A stretch of DNA of 17,789 nucleotides, from positions 1 through 17,789 of the forward strand of contig JAKSYS010000851.1 in assembly GCA_022925895.1 (NCBI GenBank). The letters run 5' to 3'. The notes under the pieces are model-generated. The model made no database searches. It saw nothing but the letters and a program-made list of their open reading frames with translations, and had not been told where the DNA came from. A program made the translations under genes and the position numbers. The stretch is from Fragilaria crotonensis (taxonomy: Eukaryota > Bacillariophyta > Fragilariophyceae > Fragilariales > Fragilariaceae). This document shows positions 8,691 through 17,789 of the stretch, one piece after another. Positions within the stretch are counted from its first letter, which is position 1. Each line of letters begins with the position of its first letter.

Positions 8691-9300
8691 CCTCCAAGGT
8701 ACTGTCGTGGTGCAAACTTGTCCCAGTACTTGACAACACCATGAGTACAGTACGTAGACAATGGTACAGGCACAACAGGAGCACCTCAACAACTCAATCA
8801 GTCGCTCACAATGATGGAACCGACGATTCAACACAACATTCTTGCTCACATAAGACAAAACAATCAAAAACTCATGAACAAGAACGAGAGTTAAGTGTCC
8901 TTGTTAGTGGAAAGGAAGAAGAAGCAAAGGGCAAAGGTGCCAAGCACAGAATGGAACATTCAATGTGGTGTTGGGCATGACACCAAGTTGTGGCGTTGAC
9001 AGCAGAAGCATTACCTCCACCAAGGTACTGTCGTACTCCCAGTACTTGGCAGTACCATAAGTACGGTACATAGACGACGGTACAGGCACAACGTAGTGTT
9101 ATACCGTAGCCTCCAAGGTACTGTCGTACTCCAGTACTTGGCAGTACCATAAGTACGGAACATAGAGGACGGTACAGGAACAACGTAGTAGTGTTACACC
9201 GTAGCCTGCAAGGTAGCTACTGTCGTGCAAACGCGTCCCAGTACTTGACAGCACCCTGAGTACCGTACGTAGACAACGGAACTGGCACAACGGGAGTACC
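8691..9300. repeat. GTAC-rich tandem repeats of about 95 bp (outer element)
   Basis: Units beginning CCTCCAAGGTACTGTCGT recur at 9014 (with a 2-base insertion), 9110 and 9204 in tandem, with another copy at 8691. Each unit runs on through CCAGTACTTGRCAGYACC, then GTACGGTACATAGACGACGG. A non-repeat segment at about 8785-9010 separates the first copy from the rest. They correspond in place to 5745-6090 but are more regular. Confidence 0.7.
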
Positions 9301-9394
9301 TCAAAACTCAATCAAAAATCACCATGATGGAAACAATCCATCAACACAACAATCAACACGCACAAAAAAACCATTTGCAATCTTACCACTTGAG

Positions 9395-9645
9395 AGTGCA
9401 ATGTTTTGTTGGTGGGGAAGGACAAAGAAGGGGCGAAGATGCCAAAGAATGGAGCATCAATGTGGTGTTGGGCATGACACCAAGTGGTGGAGTGCTCAAA
9501 CGAACGAAGAACGAAGTGTGAGATGTGACACTTCCCGCAAAAGAATTACGTACGGTTCTACTAAAGACAATACTGTGGCTGAAAAAGATTTAATTCCTTG
9601 TAGAAATATACAGCATGCACTGGTATTGGTGCCAAAGAATTAATC
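9395..9645. repeat. Conserved interior module (outer element copy)
   Basis: This is the counterpart of 6160-6420, sharing GCCAAAGAATGGAG, CAAGTGGTGGAGT, GGTTCTAC and AGCATGCACTGGTATTGGTG. It shows that the right half of the outer element belongs to the same family as the inner element. Confidence 0.6.
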
Positions 9646-9739
9646 AGTACATACTATAGCCTACAATTCTACGGTTTGTTGTTGAAAACACAAGATCACG
9701 TAGTACGTAGCATAGTGTCATAGGAGTACTCGCTGACAC

Positions 9740-10140
9740 AATACTGAACTAAAGATTATACGATACAACCATACCATAGTACACAAAACACAGCGCTACA
9801 GAGCGAGTACCGATCACAGTACCACACTAGCATATACACAGTTTGTGTATCCTGTACAACCATAAACAGTACAAGAACTTTTGTACACGATCCATACTGT
9901 ACACCACCGCACCATAAACGTACTGTAGCACGCACCGAACACCATGCACCGGACACCATAGTACTTGTACAACGTACAATGTACAGCGTCTATAACAACG
10001 AACCATTGCGCTAGTACGGTATCCCAGCAGACACAGTAAAAAAAGCTGTATACTGTACACTGTACACTGTACGCACAACCAATAGTCCACCCACGATACA
10101 ACATACTCCAGTATGTCGTACAAAACACGTACAGTACTCG
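9740..10140. repeat. AC/TAC-rich tract (outer element)
   Basis: Same character and relative position as 6640-7420. GTAC and CATAC words abound on the plus strand, with little G. The minus-strand ORFs here are low-complexity artefacts. Confidence 0.5.
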
Positions 10141-10149
10141 GTGTTTTAT

Positions 10150-10385
10150 GTGTGTCCAAATTATGAAGAAAAAAGCTCAGGAATAATACTGCAGTAGTTC
10201 AGGAGCAAAAAAATTCTTCATAAAAATGAGGAAACAGCAAACATCGGAATCCTGAACTAAATAAATAAACCTGAACAAAACTTCAGGAATTTTGAACTAA
10301 ATATGGGAATCCTGAAATTTTTCCAATAAATATGATAAAAAATTCTTGTATCACCTATGGTACTTAGTTTTGGCACCCTTAGATG
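10150..10385. repeat. Right subterminal region and terminus of outer transposon
   Basis: This aligns along its whole length with 7425-7660 and ends in the terminal inverted repeat 10362-10385. It keeps TCAGGA/TCCTGA motifs in both orientations. Confidence 0.75.
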
Positions 10386-10530
10386 CAAAACACCGTTTAT
10401 TTTCAGTAGCCGTACCAGAGGATTGGAAGTATATGCTCCATGCCCAAACCAAACAAATTCGCAAATGGCCTCTGTGAACTACACTCAACTGTCAATTCCC
10501 TCTAATAGATATGTAGGTTCTCTCAACCAA
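10386..10530. repeat. Second copy of the tandem duplication, right part
   Basis: The sequence resumes directly after the right terminus of the outer transposon with CA (10386-10387). It matches 122-265, including CAGAGGATTGGAAG, GCAAATGGCCTCTGTGAAC and CTCAACCAAACAA. Together with 265-340 it rebuilds the second duplication copy, and the CA at both junctions is the apparent 2-bp target duplication. Confidence 0.75.
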
Positions 10531-11318
10531 ACAAAAACAAGGTGAAGATCCACAGCGTAAACGAACAACAGAAATAGTAGAATGCACCAGCACGCCAAAA
10601 GCGACAACAATTTTTAACCTCAAACTCAAAAGCAGTACTATGCAGGGAAGCATGCATTTGGAGCTTGAAGCTTAATGACAACAGTCCTCCAGTCCCTTGT
10701 GAACCTTTTCCAGTCCCGCAAATGCAAGTGGAGGTGTTTGGTGAAAGGAGGAAATGTCAACGATTGTGCGAAACTTACCCGACTTCATCATTCAAAAAAT
10801 GGACGGCTCGATGAGAAGGATTTCGGAATCCAGGAAGTTCAATCAAAACACATCACAAGCTGTGATTTGTTGAACTGAAATGTGATGTTTATATTAACCC
10901 TTAAAGTATGAACGTTCAGGAACCAGTTAATTTAAGAATCTGTTCATAGTACCTCCACAATATGATTAATTTTTAAAATGACTCAATAAACCAACTTATG
11001 TTGTTACTTCACACAAGTTGCTTGCTTATGTCAATATCATGGTTTTCGATGAACATTGCAGTTTTGTTCTGTTGCTTTAGAATGATGGTATCTATTCATT
11101 AGTATCTGCATTTATTGTTAACCATTTATTGCCATTATATACTAGTATGGTCCCTTTCACTATTACTAAATGTTATCGACCATCACCCGTATAAGTTAGC
11201 TTGTGTCATTTACACATGATCCTCATTCAAGTCAAGCAGTGGATTATGAAATCATTGCTGCGAACATGCAATTGTCTTAACATCATCCCAATACTATGCC
11301 TCCACAAGCAGTTGAAAG
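10531..11318. other. Gene-poor AT-rich stretch right of the transposon complex
   Basis: A 67-codon plus-strand ORF at 10675-10878 resembles nothing I recognise and has no supporting context, so it is only a weak possibility. From about 10890 the sequence is clearly AT-rich with no sustained frame. No repeat or element end is visible. Confidence 0.35.
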
Positions 11319-12282
11319 TTAATCAACATAGTCATTTGTCTCGCCTCCGTCTTGGTCAACAGCTGTCTCAGTATACAACTGATACCTCCATTGAGCCACT
11401 GCAACCACTAATGCTGAACACTGGGCCTTGCTTAACAATATGTCAACTATACTACACGCTTGTTCGTGGTCAATGGTTTGTTTTCCTGCTTCGAATTCGG
11501 TGAACATTTGCTGCAGAGAATCCAAGAATTTGCTAGATGGCACCAAGGCACAGGCCAAACTCTGACTTATAATGAAGCCAAGTCTGGATATACTTGGCAA
11601 GGGCAATCACTAAAGTGAAGTTGTCTTCTCCAGCACAGTGACTTATTATCACAACAACCCTCTTGATACTTTGCTACTAGGAGGACTATGCTCTGAATCC
11701 AATTCTCGGTGTTTAAGACCCATAGAAACTCAAAACGCAGGTTATGAATGCACCTGCTGGTGTCATTCAACAATTCCCTCACAACATTAGCAAGGGAGAT
11801 AACTCCTGCTCACTCTCAAGATCATTGAAAACAGTTATTGAATGTCTTTTCCCACCCTTAAACTTGCCAGAATATGCAGTCTTTGAGCATGCAGTGACAA
11901 GTTTGACACGTCAGGCTTGCAGACTTGGACCATATTGAGAGCTTCAAACAATGCCTCTTTTTCAAGAAGAAGCTCACGGTTGGGGATTTCGCTGGCCCTG
12001 GAATAGTCCTCCTGGTGGATCCAATGCATACTAACACCACTAAACAACTTCTTGGTGATCCTTCCAAGCCCAAAGATAATCCAGAAATCCTTGAACTGAG
12101 CAAGGCCTGCCTCCATAATATTTGCTTGTCCTGTCAGCTTCAAGGTGGAATCCAAAACTTGGAGCATATGGACACAAATAGGTCACCGACAGGAGCAGCA
12201 TTATCAGCCTTGCATTTTTGCTTTTACCATTGAGGTGATCAGTACCTTCTCTTATCATTGTCGTGTGCTCTCGGAGCCCCAT
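11319..12282 (-). pseudogene. Possible decayed coding sequence, unrecognised
   Basis: On the minus strand, open segments at 12282-12040, 12167-11835, 11782-11567 and 11606-11319 follow one another in shifting frames. The best-looking piece includes FKDFWIIFGLGRITKKLF and a leucine- and glutamate-rich part. The plus strand also has an open 102-codon stretch at 11925-12233, so the strand itself is uncertain. I recognise no domain. A broken gene or element relic is possible, and so is chance. Confidence 0.2.
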
Positions 12283-14341
12283 TTGACCATTGTCAATCTT
12301 ATCCTCAGAATAGAAAGATAAACGACAGAATTGCTAAATCGTTTGAATCCATACAAACTGGAACACTCTCAACTCCCTCTTGCTGCTCCACTCGCTTTCA
12401 CCATTGTGATGACGCTATTGCTTCTTGGGTCTGATTAACTGTATCGATTCTGCCACGTTACTTCGCTTAGGTGATGACCTACTCAGATGATAACAAAGGT
12501 GAAAGAGATAAAACAAAGAGTCCACAAGTAATATGCCAGTCTCTGTCTCCAAGCAACTACCCCCGATAACGCCTCTTTAACTTTTCCGGCTAGCCCGAGC
12601 CTGCGTACTTTACCCCGTACAGGTCTGTGCAGTGTGCAGTGTGCAGTGTGCAGTACCAACGTATTGGCTCTCATGCAAGCACGTTGATGGACGACCAATA
12701 GAAGCAAAACAGGAAGCAGTCATGTATTGACATCCGATCTCATGTTGATCTGCGATCTGCGAGTGATGTGACGTGCGACATCGATGATGGCACACAAGGA
12801 AACTGTGCATTGGGCAGTCAATCGTTGGCAGTACGCATAAAACACAATCGACAACAAAGTGCTAGTGGTAGTAACATTGTCACTTCATAAACTTGCTGAA
12901 ACGAGGATTGCATTGATATACTCACGTCGTGAAAACGGGCGTTTGTGGAACAAGTTCTCGTGGATCCACCGGTGGGTGTGACATCGACGGCCTTTGATAA
13001 CATCATGGCCCCGTACTAGAAGAGAGTATGGACGAACAACTATAGTTGAGTCTCGACGATCAAGATGACCCTGTCGAAAACGCGTGGAGTTACCTGCCTT
13101 GTCGTCGTCGACTGGGTCATTCATTACAACAAGGGATGCCTTACGCGAGACCAAGGGACGCTCCCTCTTCAACAATTTGGCTCGTCTTTAGGGCACTAGA
13201 AGACTGTTGTGGGTGTGATCAAATATCAGATCAGATCCTTCTTGTTTGGAAAGTTATCATCGGGTGCAGTTCATCCATGGATCCCCCTACCGCGATATCC
13301 AAGAACGTCGAAGTGACGGTTCGCCCTGTTCATGGATCACTGCGCTGGTGCTGTCGACGCACTGGAAAACGCCCTTCGTGATACAATACTTTAGCTGTTC
13401 CAAGGTCGTATCGCGATGTGTCCGTCAATAAGAACATATCCGGCGCCGTGACTTTGAAGTGCATCAATGCGCTTGTTTCAGTCTCGCTCGATTTGCCTAC
13501 AATTGGCGCTCAACTCTCAAGACCATGACCTTGATCAACAGGTCTATGTTCAATATCGTAGGCGAGGCCTGATCTTATGCTCGATTGATTCAAAGGTATT
13601 CCTCTCGTCGTGAACTATTCGAGGTCTGATTCCTGCATCGGGTGATAGGCACTTTCGCAGATGCTGCTATAATCGTTTCTCTGCATACCTGTCGACACTG
13701 ATTCGCATCAAGGTCAAGACGGCAAATGTTGAAACCGCTCGTTCTCGAAATAACAGTCCATGAACTTGAACGAGCCGGCTCCTCGGGCGCAGCTGCATCC
13801 TTCGCTCCAGTCATGAACGCCCAAGATAGTAACCAAGAACTTGAAATGCATCGAAACCTTGCTCTGGCACGCCCACTTGCCATCCGTGGCAAACATTAAG
13901 GAACTCTAACGCAACGAAACTGGCAGTCATGTTGGAGCAAATTGGGATGGATGCCCGACCGAATTCCGCAGTGCCACATCAAGAGACAGGAAAGGTTCTG
14001 TCACGTGCAAGAAAATTGCCGACGCAGTACCGATGCGGCGGCAGGCGTCGAACGGCGAGTCAAATCAGCCAAAGGTCGATGCCTTTTGAAACACATTCCG
14101 ATAAAGGCAATGGAACTAGCAAGAACCTAGAGACCAGGTCACTAACATGAAGTCGGATCTGGATCTCGTTGTCATTAATGTATTCTGATAATTTATATCG
14201 TACGTCTCTTGTCCCGATCACTGGTCGTTTATTTCGTACACGAGGATGTCGGCACCAAATGTGATTCGAACGATAATGTATATATGACGAGGGACAATCA
14301 TTTTCCCTCTTCGCACACCAGCCGTGGTCGCGGCGATCCTG
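12283..14341. other. Unassigned intergenic region, becoming GC/CpG-richer
   Basis: About 2 kb with no gene I can support. ORFs on both strands are 60-111 codons, overlap one another and look random. From about 12.5 kb base composition shifts to more CpG (CGA, TCG), like the ankyrin gene that follows. It could hold short exons of an unrecognised gene, but no splice pattern or domain stands out. Confidence 0.4.
12627..12654. repeat. Microsatellite (GTGCAGT)4
   Basis: Four exact head-to-tail copies of GTGCAGT. They lie in gene-free sequence, flanked by GTAC words at 12617-12620 and 12654-12657. Confidence 0.95.
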
Positions 14342-15064
14342 TCATCGTCTTGATAAACGACGCCTCTTCCGTTTCCTGCAGTTCAATTCCTCATGATGCC
14401 ACAATAGATTCGCTTCACAAACCTTGGAATGTACCTCAAGACAGCTTGCAATTTCAAACAATTCACATTTGCGAGCAATGTCCAAAGCTGTCGATCCTGC
14501 TTTATTCCGAACACTCACATCCACCCCGTCGACTTCCAAAAGCTCACAAACCTCATCCAACCGGCCTCTAAGGGTCGCCCAGATAAGGGCTGTGTTGCCG
14601 TGAGGCCTTGAACGTTCACATCCACATTGTCATGTTTTAAAAACGCGAGAAGCATTTCCCGTTGATCCTCTATAGTGGCCAAGTAAAGGCCGTGCGACCC
14701 TTATCGTCTGTAACATTTATATCCAACTTCTGGTGTGTTAACAAGAGGTGTACGATGCAAAAATCAGGCTCAGATCTGTACCCATGTTCCTTGGAGCATG
14801 CAATCATGAGTGGTGTTCGTCCGTCATAATCCTGCGCATTTACATCCACCGCCTTGTGTTTCAATAACTCGCAGGCGATGCGCAAGTTTCCATTGGAACA
14901 TGCTATGATGATTGGACTGCGCCCACTATTATCTTGGGCATTCCATCCACCCCTTGTGTTTCATCAACTCGCAGACGATCTGCAAGTTTCCATTGAGGCA
15001 TGCTATGAGGAGGGAGTGCGACCACTTTTATCTTGGGCATTCACATCCACCAGCTCGTGTTTCA
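14342..15064 (-). pseudogene. Frame-broken C-terminal part of the ankyrin gene
   Basis: Ankyrin modules continue here but in changing frames. Unit spacing shows losses of 1 base near 15123, 1 near 15015 and 2 near 14950, and reading gives further single losses near 14684 and 14606. Open pieces are 14885-14670 (one unit with a 7-residue insertion around SEPDF, then DINVTDDKGRTA) and 14560-14342 (DEVCELLEVDGVDVSVRNKA, then a degenerate last repeat). The final stop is followed by no more modules. It is preceded by a basic tail, CRKRKRRRLSRR, which looks like a nuclear localisation signal. The orderly end argues that this was the true C-terminus of the gene starting at 17523. Confidence 0.7.
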
Positions 15065-15901
15065 TCAACTCGCAGACAATTTGCAACTTTCCATTGAAAC
15101 AGGCGATGATAAGTGGAGTGCACCGCTCTTATGCTGGGCATTCACATCCACCTCCTTGTGTTTCAACAAGGCAGAAACAATTCCTTCCATATCACTCCTG
15201 GAGCACGCAGCGATGAGTGCTGTGCACCCTCTAGCATCGCGGGCATTCACATGCACCTCCTTATGTACCAACAACTCGAAGACAATATCTAGATTTCCCA
15301 TGGCACATGCAATCATTAATGGCGTTCGGCCAGCACTATCTTGGGCATTCACATCCACCTCCTTGTGCTTTAGTAATGCTCGAGCAACTCTCAAATCGCC
15401 ATACTCGCTGACGATGGCAAGTGGAGTGCGACCATAACTATCTTGGGCATTCACTTCCGTATCCTTGCGATTCAACAATTCAAAAACAATGTCCAACCCT
15501 CCCTCGACACATGCGATAATGAGTGGTGTACGGCTCAATGCATCACTGATATTCAAATGTACCTCATTGTGTTTCAACAATGCGCAAACAGTGTCGAAAT
15601 TGCCGTTGGCGCATGCAGAGTAGAGTGCTGTGCGACCTTCATTATCTTGGGCATTCACGTCCAAATCCTTGCGTTTCAACAACTCGCAAGCGATGGGCAA
15701 ATTCTCGCGACCCTTGACACAGGCAATGAGCGGTGTGATGCCGTCATCATCTCGGGCATTCACATCCACCATCTTGTGTTGTAACAACGCACAAACGATT
15801 CCCAGATTTCCATTCAAGCATGCGATGATGATCGGCGTGTGGCCATGCTTATCTTGAATATTAACATCCACGTCCTTGCGTTTCAACAGCGTGCATACCA
15901 T
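15065..15901 (-). pseudogene. Middle part of the ankyrin gene, open but out of frame with its start
   Basis: About 278 codons hold roughly eight ankyrin repeats of 34 residues, for example HKEVDVNAQDSAGRTPLMIA. The ATG at 15901 is simply the first Met of a repeat (MVCTLLKR) and not a real start. The unit spanning 15853-15951 is 98 bp where its neighbours are 102, a net loss of 4 bases that puts this part out of frame with 15883-17523. It then breaks again near 15123. If the losses are assembly errors, this is simply the central part of one long protein. Confidence 0.75.
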
Positions 15902-17523
15902 GTCAAATTTCTTGCGGAGCGGCGATGATGAGAGGGTGCACCTATCGCATCTTGGGCATTCACATTCACCTCCTCGTGTTTCAATAGCTCGCGAGTGAGG
16001 TCAACATTACCATTTGCACATGCGATGATGAGTGATGTGGGGACATCATTATAGTGGGCATTCACATCCACATCCTTGTGTTTTAACAACTCGCAAACGA
16101 GTTCCAAGTTGCCAACACTGCTTGCGATAAAGAGCGGTGTGCGGCCATAAACGTCTTGCGTATTCACATATACCTCCTTGTGTTTAATCAACATGCAAGC
16201 GATATCCAACTTTCCGTCAGTGCATGCAATGCTGAGCGGTGTGCGACCATACTTATCTTGTATATTCACATCCGCATCCTTGTGATTTAATAGCTTGCAA
16301 AAGATGTCTGAGTATCCCTTGGCGCATGAAATAATCAGTGGAGTGCTCCCACCCTTATCCTGAGCGTTCACATCCACAGCCTTGTGCTTCAACAAGGCGC
16401 AAACAATGTCCATATGTTCCATGAAGCACGCAGTGATGAGTGGGGTGCACCCCCTTGCATCTTTTGCATTCACATCCACCGCCTTGTGGTCCAATAACTT
16501 GCAAACGATTTCCAAATGACCATAACCGCTTGCAGTGATAAGCGGTGTGTAATGTTCTGTAAAAACTCGGGCGTTGACATCAACCTCCTTGCATTGCAAC
16601 AGTTTGCAAACAATGTCCAAACTTCCCTTGGCGCATGCGATGGTAAGTGGCGTGTGGCCAAAACGATCCCTAATATTCACACCCACCTCCCTGTGTTTCA
16701 ACAGCTCGCAAACATTTCCCAGATTACTCCTGAAGCACGCAGTGGCAAGCGGTGTGCGGCCATCATTGTCTAGGGCATTCACGTCTACATCCCTGTGCCC
16801 TAACAACTCGCAAACAATGGTCAAATCATCCTTCACGCATGCAACAGTGAGTGGTGTGCGGCCGTACACATCCTTGATGTTCACATCTAACTCCTTTCGT
16901 TTCAACAACTCACGAACGATTGCCAAATGACCGTTGCCGCTTGAAGTGATAAGTGGCGTGTAACGTTCTGCATGAGCTTGGGCATTCACTTTCACGCCCT
17001 TGTGCTGCAACAATGCGCAAACAATGTCCAAACTTCCTCTGGCACATGCGATGATGAGTGGTGTGCGGCCTGAACCATCACTGATATTCGTATCCACCTC
17101 CTTGTGTTTCAACAACTCAGACACAATGTCCATCTTTCTCTTGACGCATGCAGCGACGAGTGGTGTGCGACCATCGTTACCTTGGGCATTCACATCAACC
17201 ATATCGTGTTTCAACAGCTCGCGTACAATGTCTAACTTTCCCTTGGCGCAGGCATTGATGAGCGGTGTGCGACCGTGCCTATCCCGAACATTCACATCCA
17301 CCCCGGTTTGTCTCAGGAGCTCGTAAACAATTTCGAAATGGCCGTAGGCGCTTGCAATGAGAAGAGACGTGAAACCTCGTTCATCCTGGCAATTCACGTC
17401 GGTCCCCTGTATACATAGTCGCAGGCCTCTACGAACCTCGGATGATAGCCCGGGTGTGCCGCTTATGATCGAATTTATTTTGTTCTTGAATCTTTCGTGT
17501 TCGGAGCAATCCAGAGACGTCAT
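15883..17523 (-). CDS. Ankyrin-repeat protein, intact N-terminal 546 residues
   Basis: The first ATG (17523) follows AT-richer upstream sequence. The first ~40 residues are not repeat (MTSLDCSEHERFKNKINSII). From there at least 14 ankyrin repeats of 34 residues follow, with the usual G-x-TPL-x-x-A, a glycine turn, I-V-x-x-LL-x-H and D-V-N-A motifs. Units 5 and 9 are 35 residues and read ERYTPL or EHYTPL instead of GRTPL. Ankyrin arrays bind other proteins. I see no enzymatic domain, membrane segment or signal peptide, so the partner is unknown. The frame is lost in repeat 15 (about 15900-15945), where 19 out-of-frame residues precede the stop. No neighbouring gene gives context. It may express as a truncated protein, or be the start of a ~1060-residue gene if the downstream shifts are errors. 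Confidence 0.85.
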   Translation of the reverse strand: MTSLDCSEHERFKNKINSIISGTPGLSSEVRRGLRLCIQGTDVNCQDERGFTSLLIASAYGHFEIVYELLRQTGVDVNVRDRHGRTPLINACAKGKLDIVRELLKHDMVDVNAQGNDGRTPLVAACVKRKMDIVSELLKHKEVDTNISDGSGRTPLIIACARGSLDIVCALLQHKGVKVNAQAHAERYTPLITSSGNGHLAIVRELLKRKELDVNIKDVYGRTPLTVACVKDDLTIVCELLGHRDVDVNALDNDGRTPLATACFRSNLGNVCELLKHREVGVNIRDRFGHTPLTIACAKGSLDIVCKLLQCKEVDVNARVFTEHYTPLITASGYGHLEIVCKLLDHKAVDVNAKDARGCTPLITACFMEHMDIVCALLKHKAVDVNAQDKGGSTPLIISCAKGYSDIFCKLLNHKDADVNIQDKYGRTPLSIACTDGKLDIACMLIKHKEVYVNTQDVYGRTPLFIASSVGNLELVCELLKHKDVDVNAHYNDVPTSLIIACANGNVDLTRELLKHEEVNVNAQDAIGAPSHHRRSARNLTWYARC

Positions 17524-17789
17524 TGTTCGGTTGTGATCGGAGCGGAGGCGCGTTACGATCTATATGATGAAGGGTTGAATGTGTAAACGGTAGTAACGAT
17601 GTTAGTGGCACGAATGGGAGGAATGTGAACTACGTGATGGAATATCTTCCTTCGAACATTACGATTTGTTTCGGAGACGAAGGATCTTACCTTGTTGGAG
17701 GGCGGATTCTCTGTTGACAGGATGACAACAGCAAACCGCAACTGATTGATGCAGAGTTCAATCGGGCGATGGTGGGCTGCCTTGGCGTT
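17524..17789 (-). promoter_or_regulatory. Upstream region of the ankyrin gene
   Basis: The 266 bp before the ankyrin start have no convincing ORF; the 60- and 62-codon minus-strand frames overlap and look random. They probably hold the 5' untranslated region and promoter. I see no clear TATA box or initiator that I would stand by. Confidence 0.3.

Larger units (their letters stand above)
341..10385. mobile_element. Outer DNA transposon, foldback-type derivative carrying a nested copy
   Basis: The element starts CATCTAAGGGTGCCAAAAC at 341 and ends with its reverse complement at 10385. The terminal inverted repeats are about 24 bp with one mismatch. CA flanks both sides (339-340 and 10386-10387), and the neighbouring duplication copy shows the empty site with one CA. 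Without the inner element it is about 3.3 kb. Its left half has two long inverted arms around an ORF fragment. Its right half (8591-10385) has GTAC-rich tandem repeats, an AC-rich tract and a right end like that of the inner element. It cannot encode a full protein and is presumably non-autonomous. I cannot assign a superfamily: the 2-bp target duplication and subterminal motifs recall CACTA-like elements, but the termini do not read CACTA. Confidence 0.8.

Noticed and set aside
8691-9300. CRISPR-like array
   Set aside because: The repeats are about 95 bp, contiguous and diverged, with no spacers, in eukaryotic DNA.
9756-10159. Three overlapping 67-110 codon minus-strand ORFs
   Set aside because: Same low-complexity artefact in the outer element's AC-rich tract.
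121-10530. LTR retrotransposon with the two similar flanks as LTRs
   Set aside because: The flanks are halves of a tandem duplication. The left copy is complete and the right copy is split by the element. The inserted unit has its own inverted termini.
13590-14150. Possible exons on either strand
   Set aside because: Open stretches of 60-100 codons overlap on both strands, with no recognisable domain and no consistent frame.
15900-15945. Intron in the ankyrin gene
   Set aside because: Unit spacing differs by only 4 bases from the normal 102, so there is no room for an intron. A net deletion explains it better.
14854-17326. Plus-strand ORFs of 61-134 codons across the ankyrin gene
   Set aside because: They are antisense shadows of the 102-bp repeats. 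The repeated peptide (AFTSTSLCFNN-type) is the mirror of the ankyrin module.
1-17789. tRNA or rRNA genes
   Set aside because: I found no B-box-like GGTTCRANYCC in a cloverleaf context and no rRNA-like sequence by reading. A covariance search was not possible.

Overview
This is eukaryotic nuclear DNA, most likely from a diatom or a close stramenopile relative. That placement is an inference. It rests on nested, decayed DNA transposons rich in GTAC, on an element ORF that resembles (from memory) multi-copy diatom proteins, and on a long ankyrin array with 'HKEVDVNAQDxxGRTPL' modules. No prokaryotic operon structure, rRNA or tRNA was seen.

The left 10.4 kb is one nested transposon complex. An outer element (341-10385) is inserted in the second copy of a ~220-bp tandem duplication. 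The first copy (about 47-265) preserves the empty site, and the apparent target duplication is CA. The outer element has near-palindromic arms (341-791 and 8135-8590), giving a foldback-like half followed by a separate right half (8591-10385). A second, fuller copy of the same family, 922-7660 (6739 bp), lies inside the outer copy's ORF remnant with a TA target duplication. Both share the 19-bp terminus CATCTAAGGGTGCCAAAAC, subterminal TCCTGA/TCAGGA motifs, GTAC-rich tandem repeats and AC-rich tracts. The inner copy carries two decayed genes on opposite strands (1479-3131 minus; about 3790-4602 plus). It was itself hit by a 409-bp hAT-type non-autonomous element (3278-3686; 11-bp perfect TIRs, 8-bp TSD). 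This gives three levels of insertion.

From 10.5 to 14.3 kb I find no gene I can name. There is AT-rich sequence, a patch of broken ORFs (11.3-12.3 kb), a (GTGCAGT)4 microsatellite, and a more GC/CpG-rich stretch whose frames are all broken.

The right end (14342-17523, minus strand) is a large ankyrin-repeat gene of about 29 repeats with a basic C-terminal tail. The first 546 codons are open. The remaining third stays recognisable but needs at least six frame changes, each a net loss of 1-4 bases, so it is either decaying or carries deletion errors from the assembly. The likely promoter region is 17524-17789.
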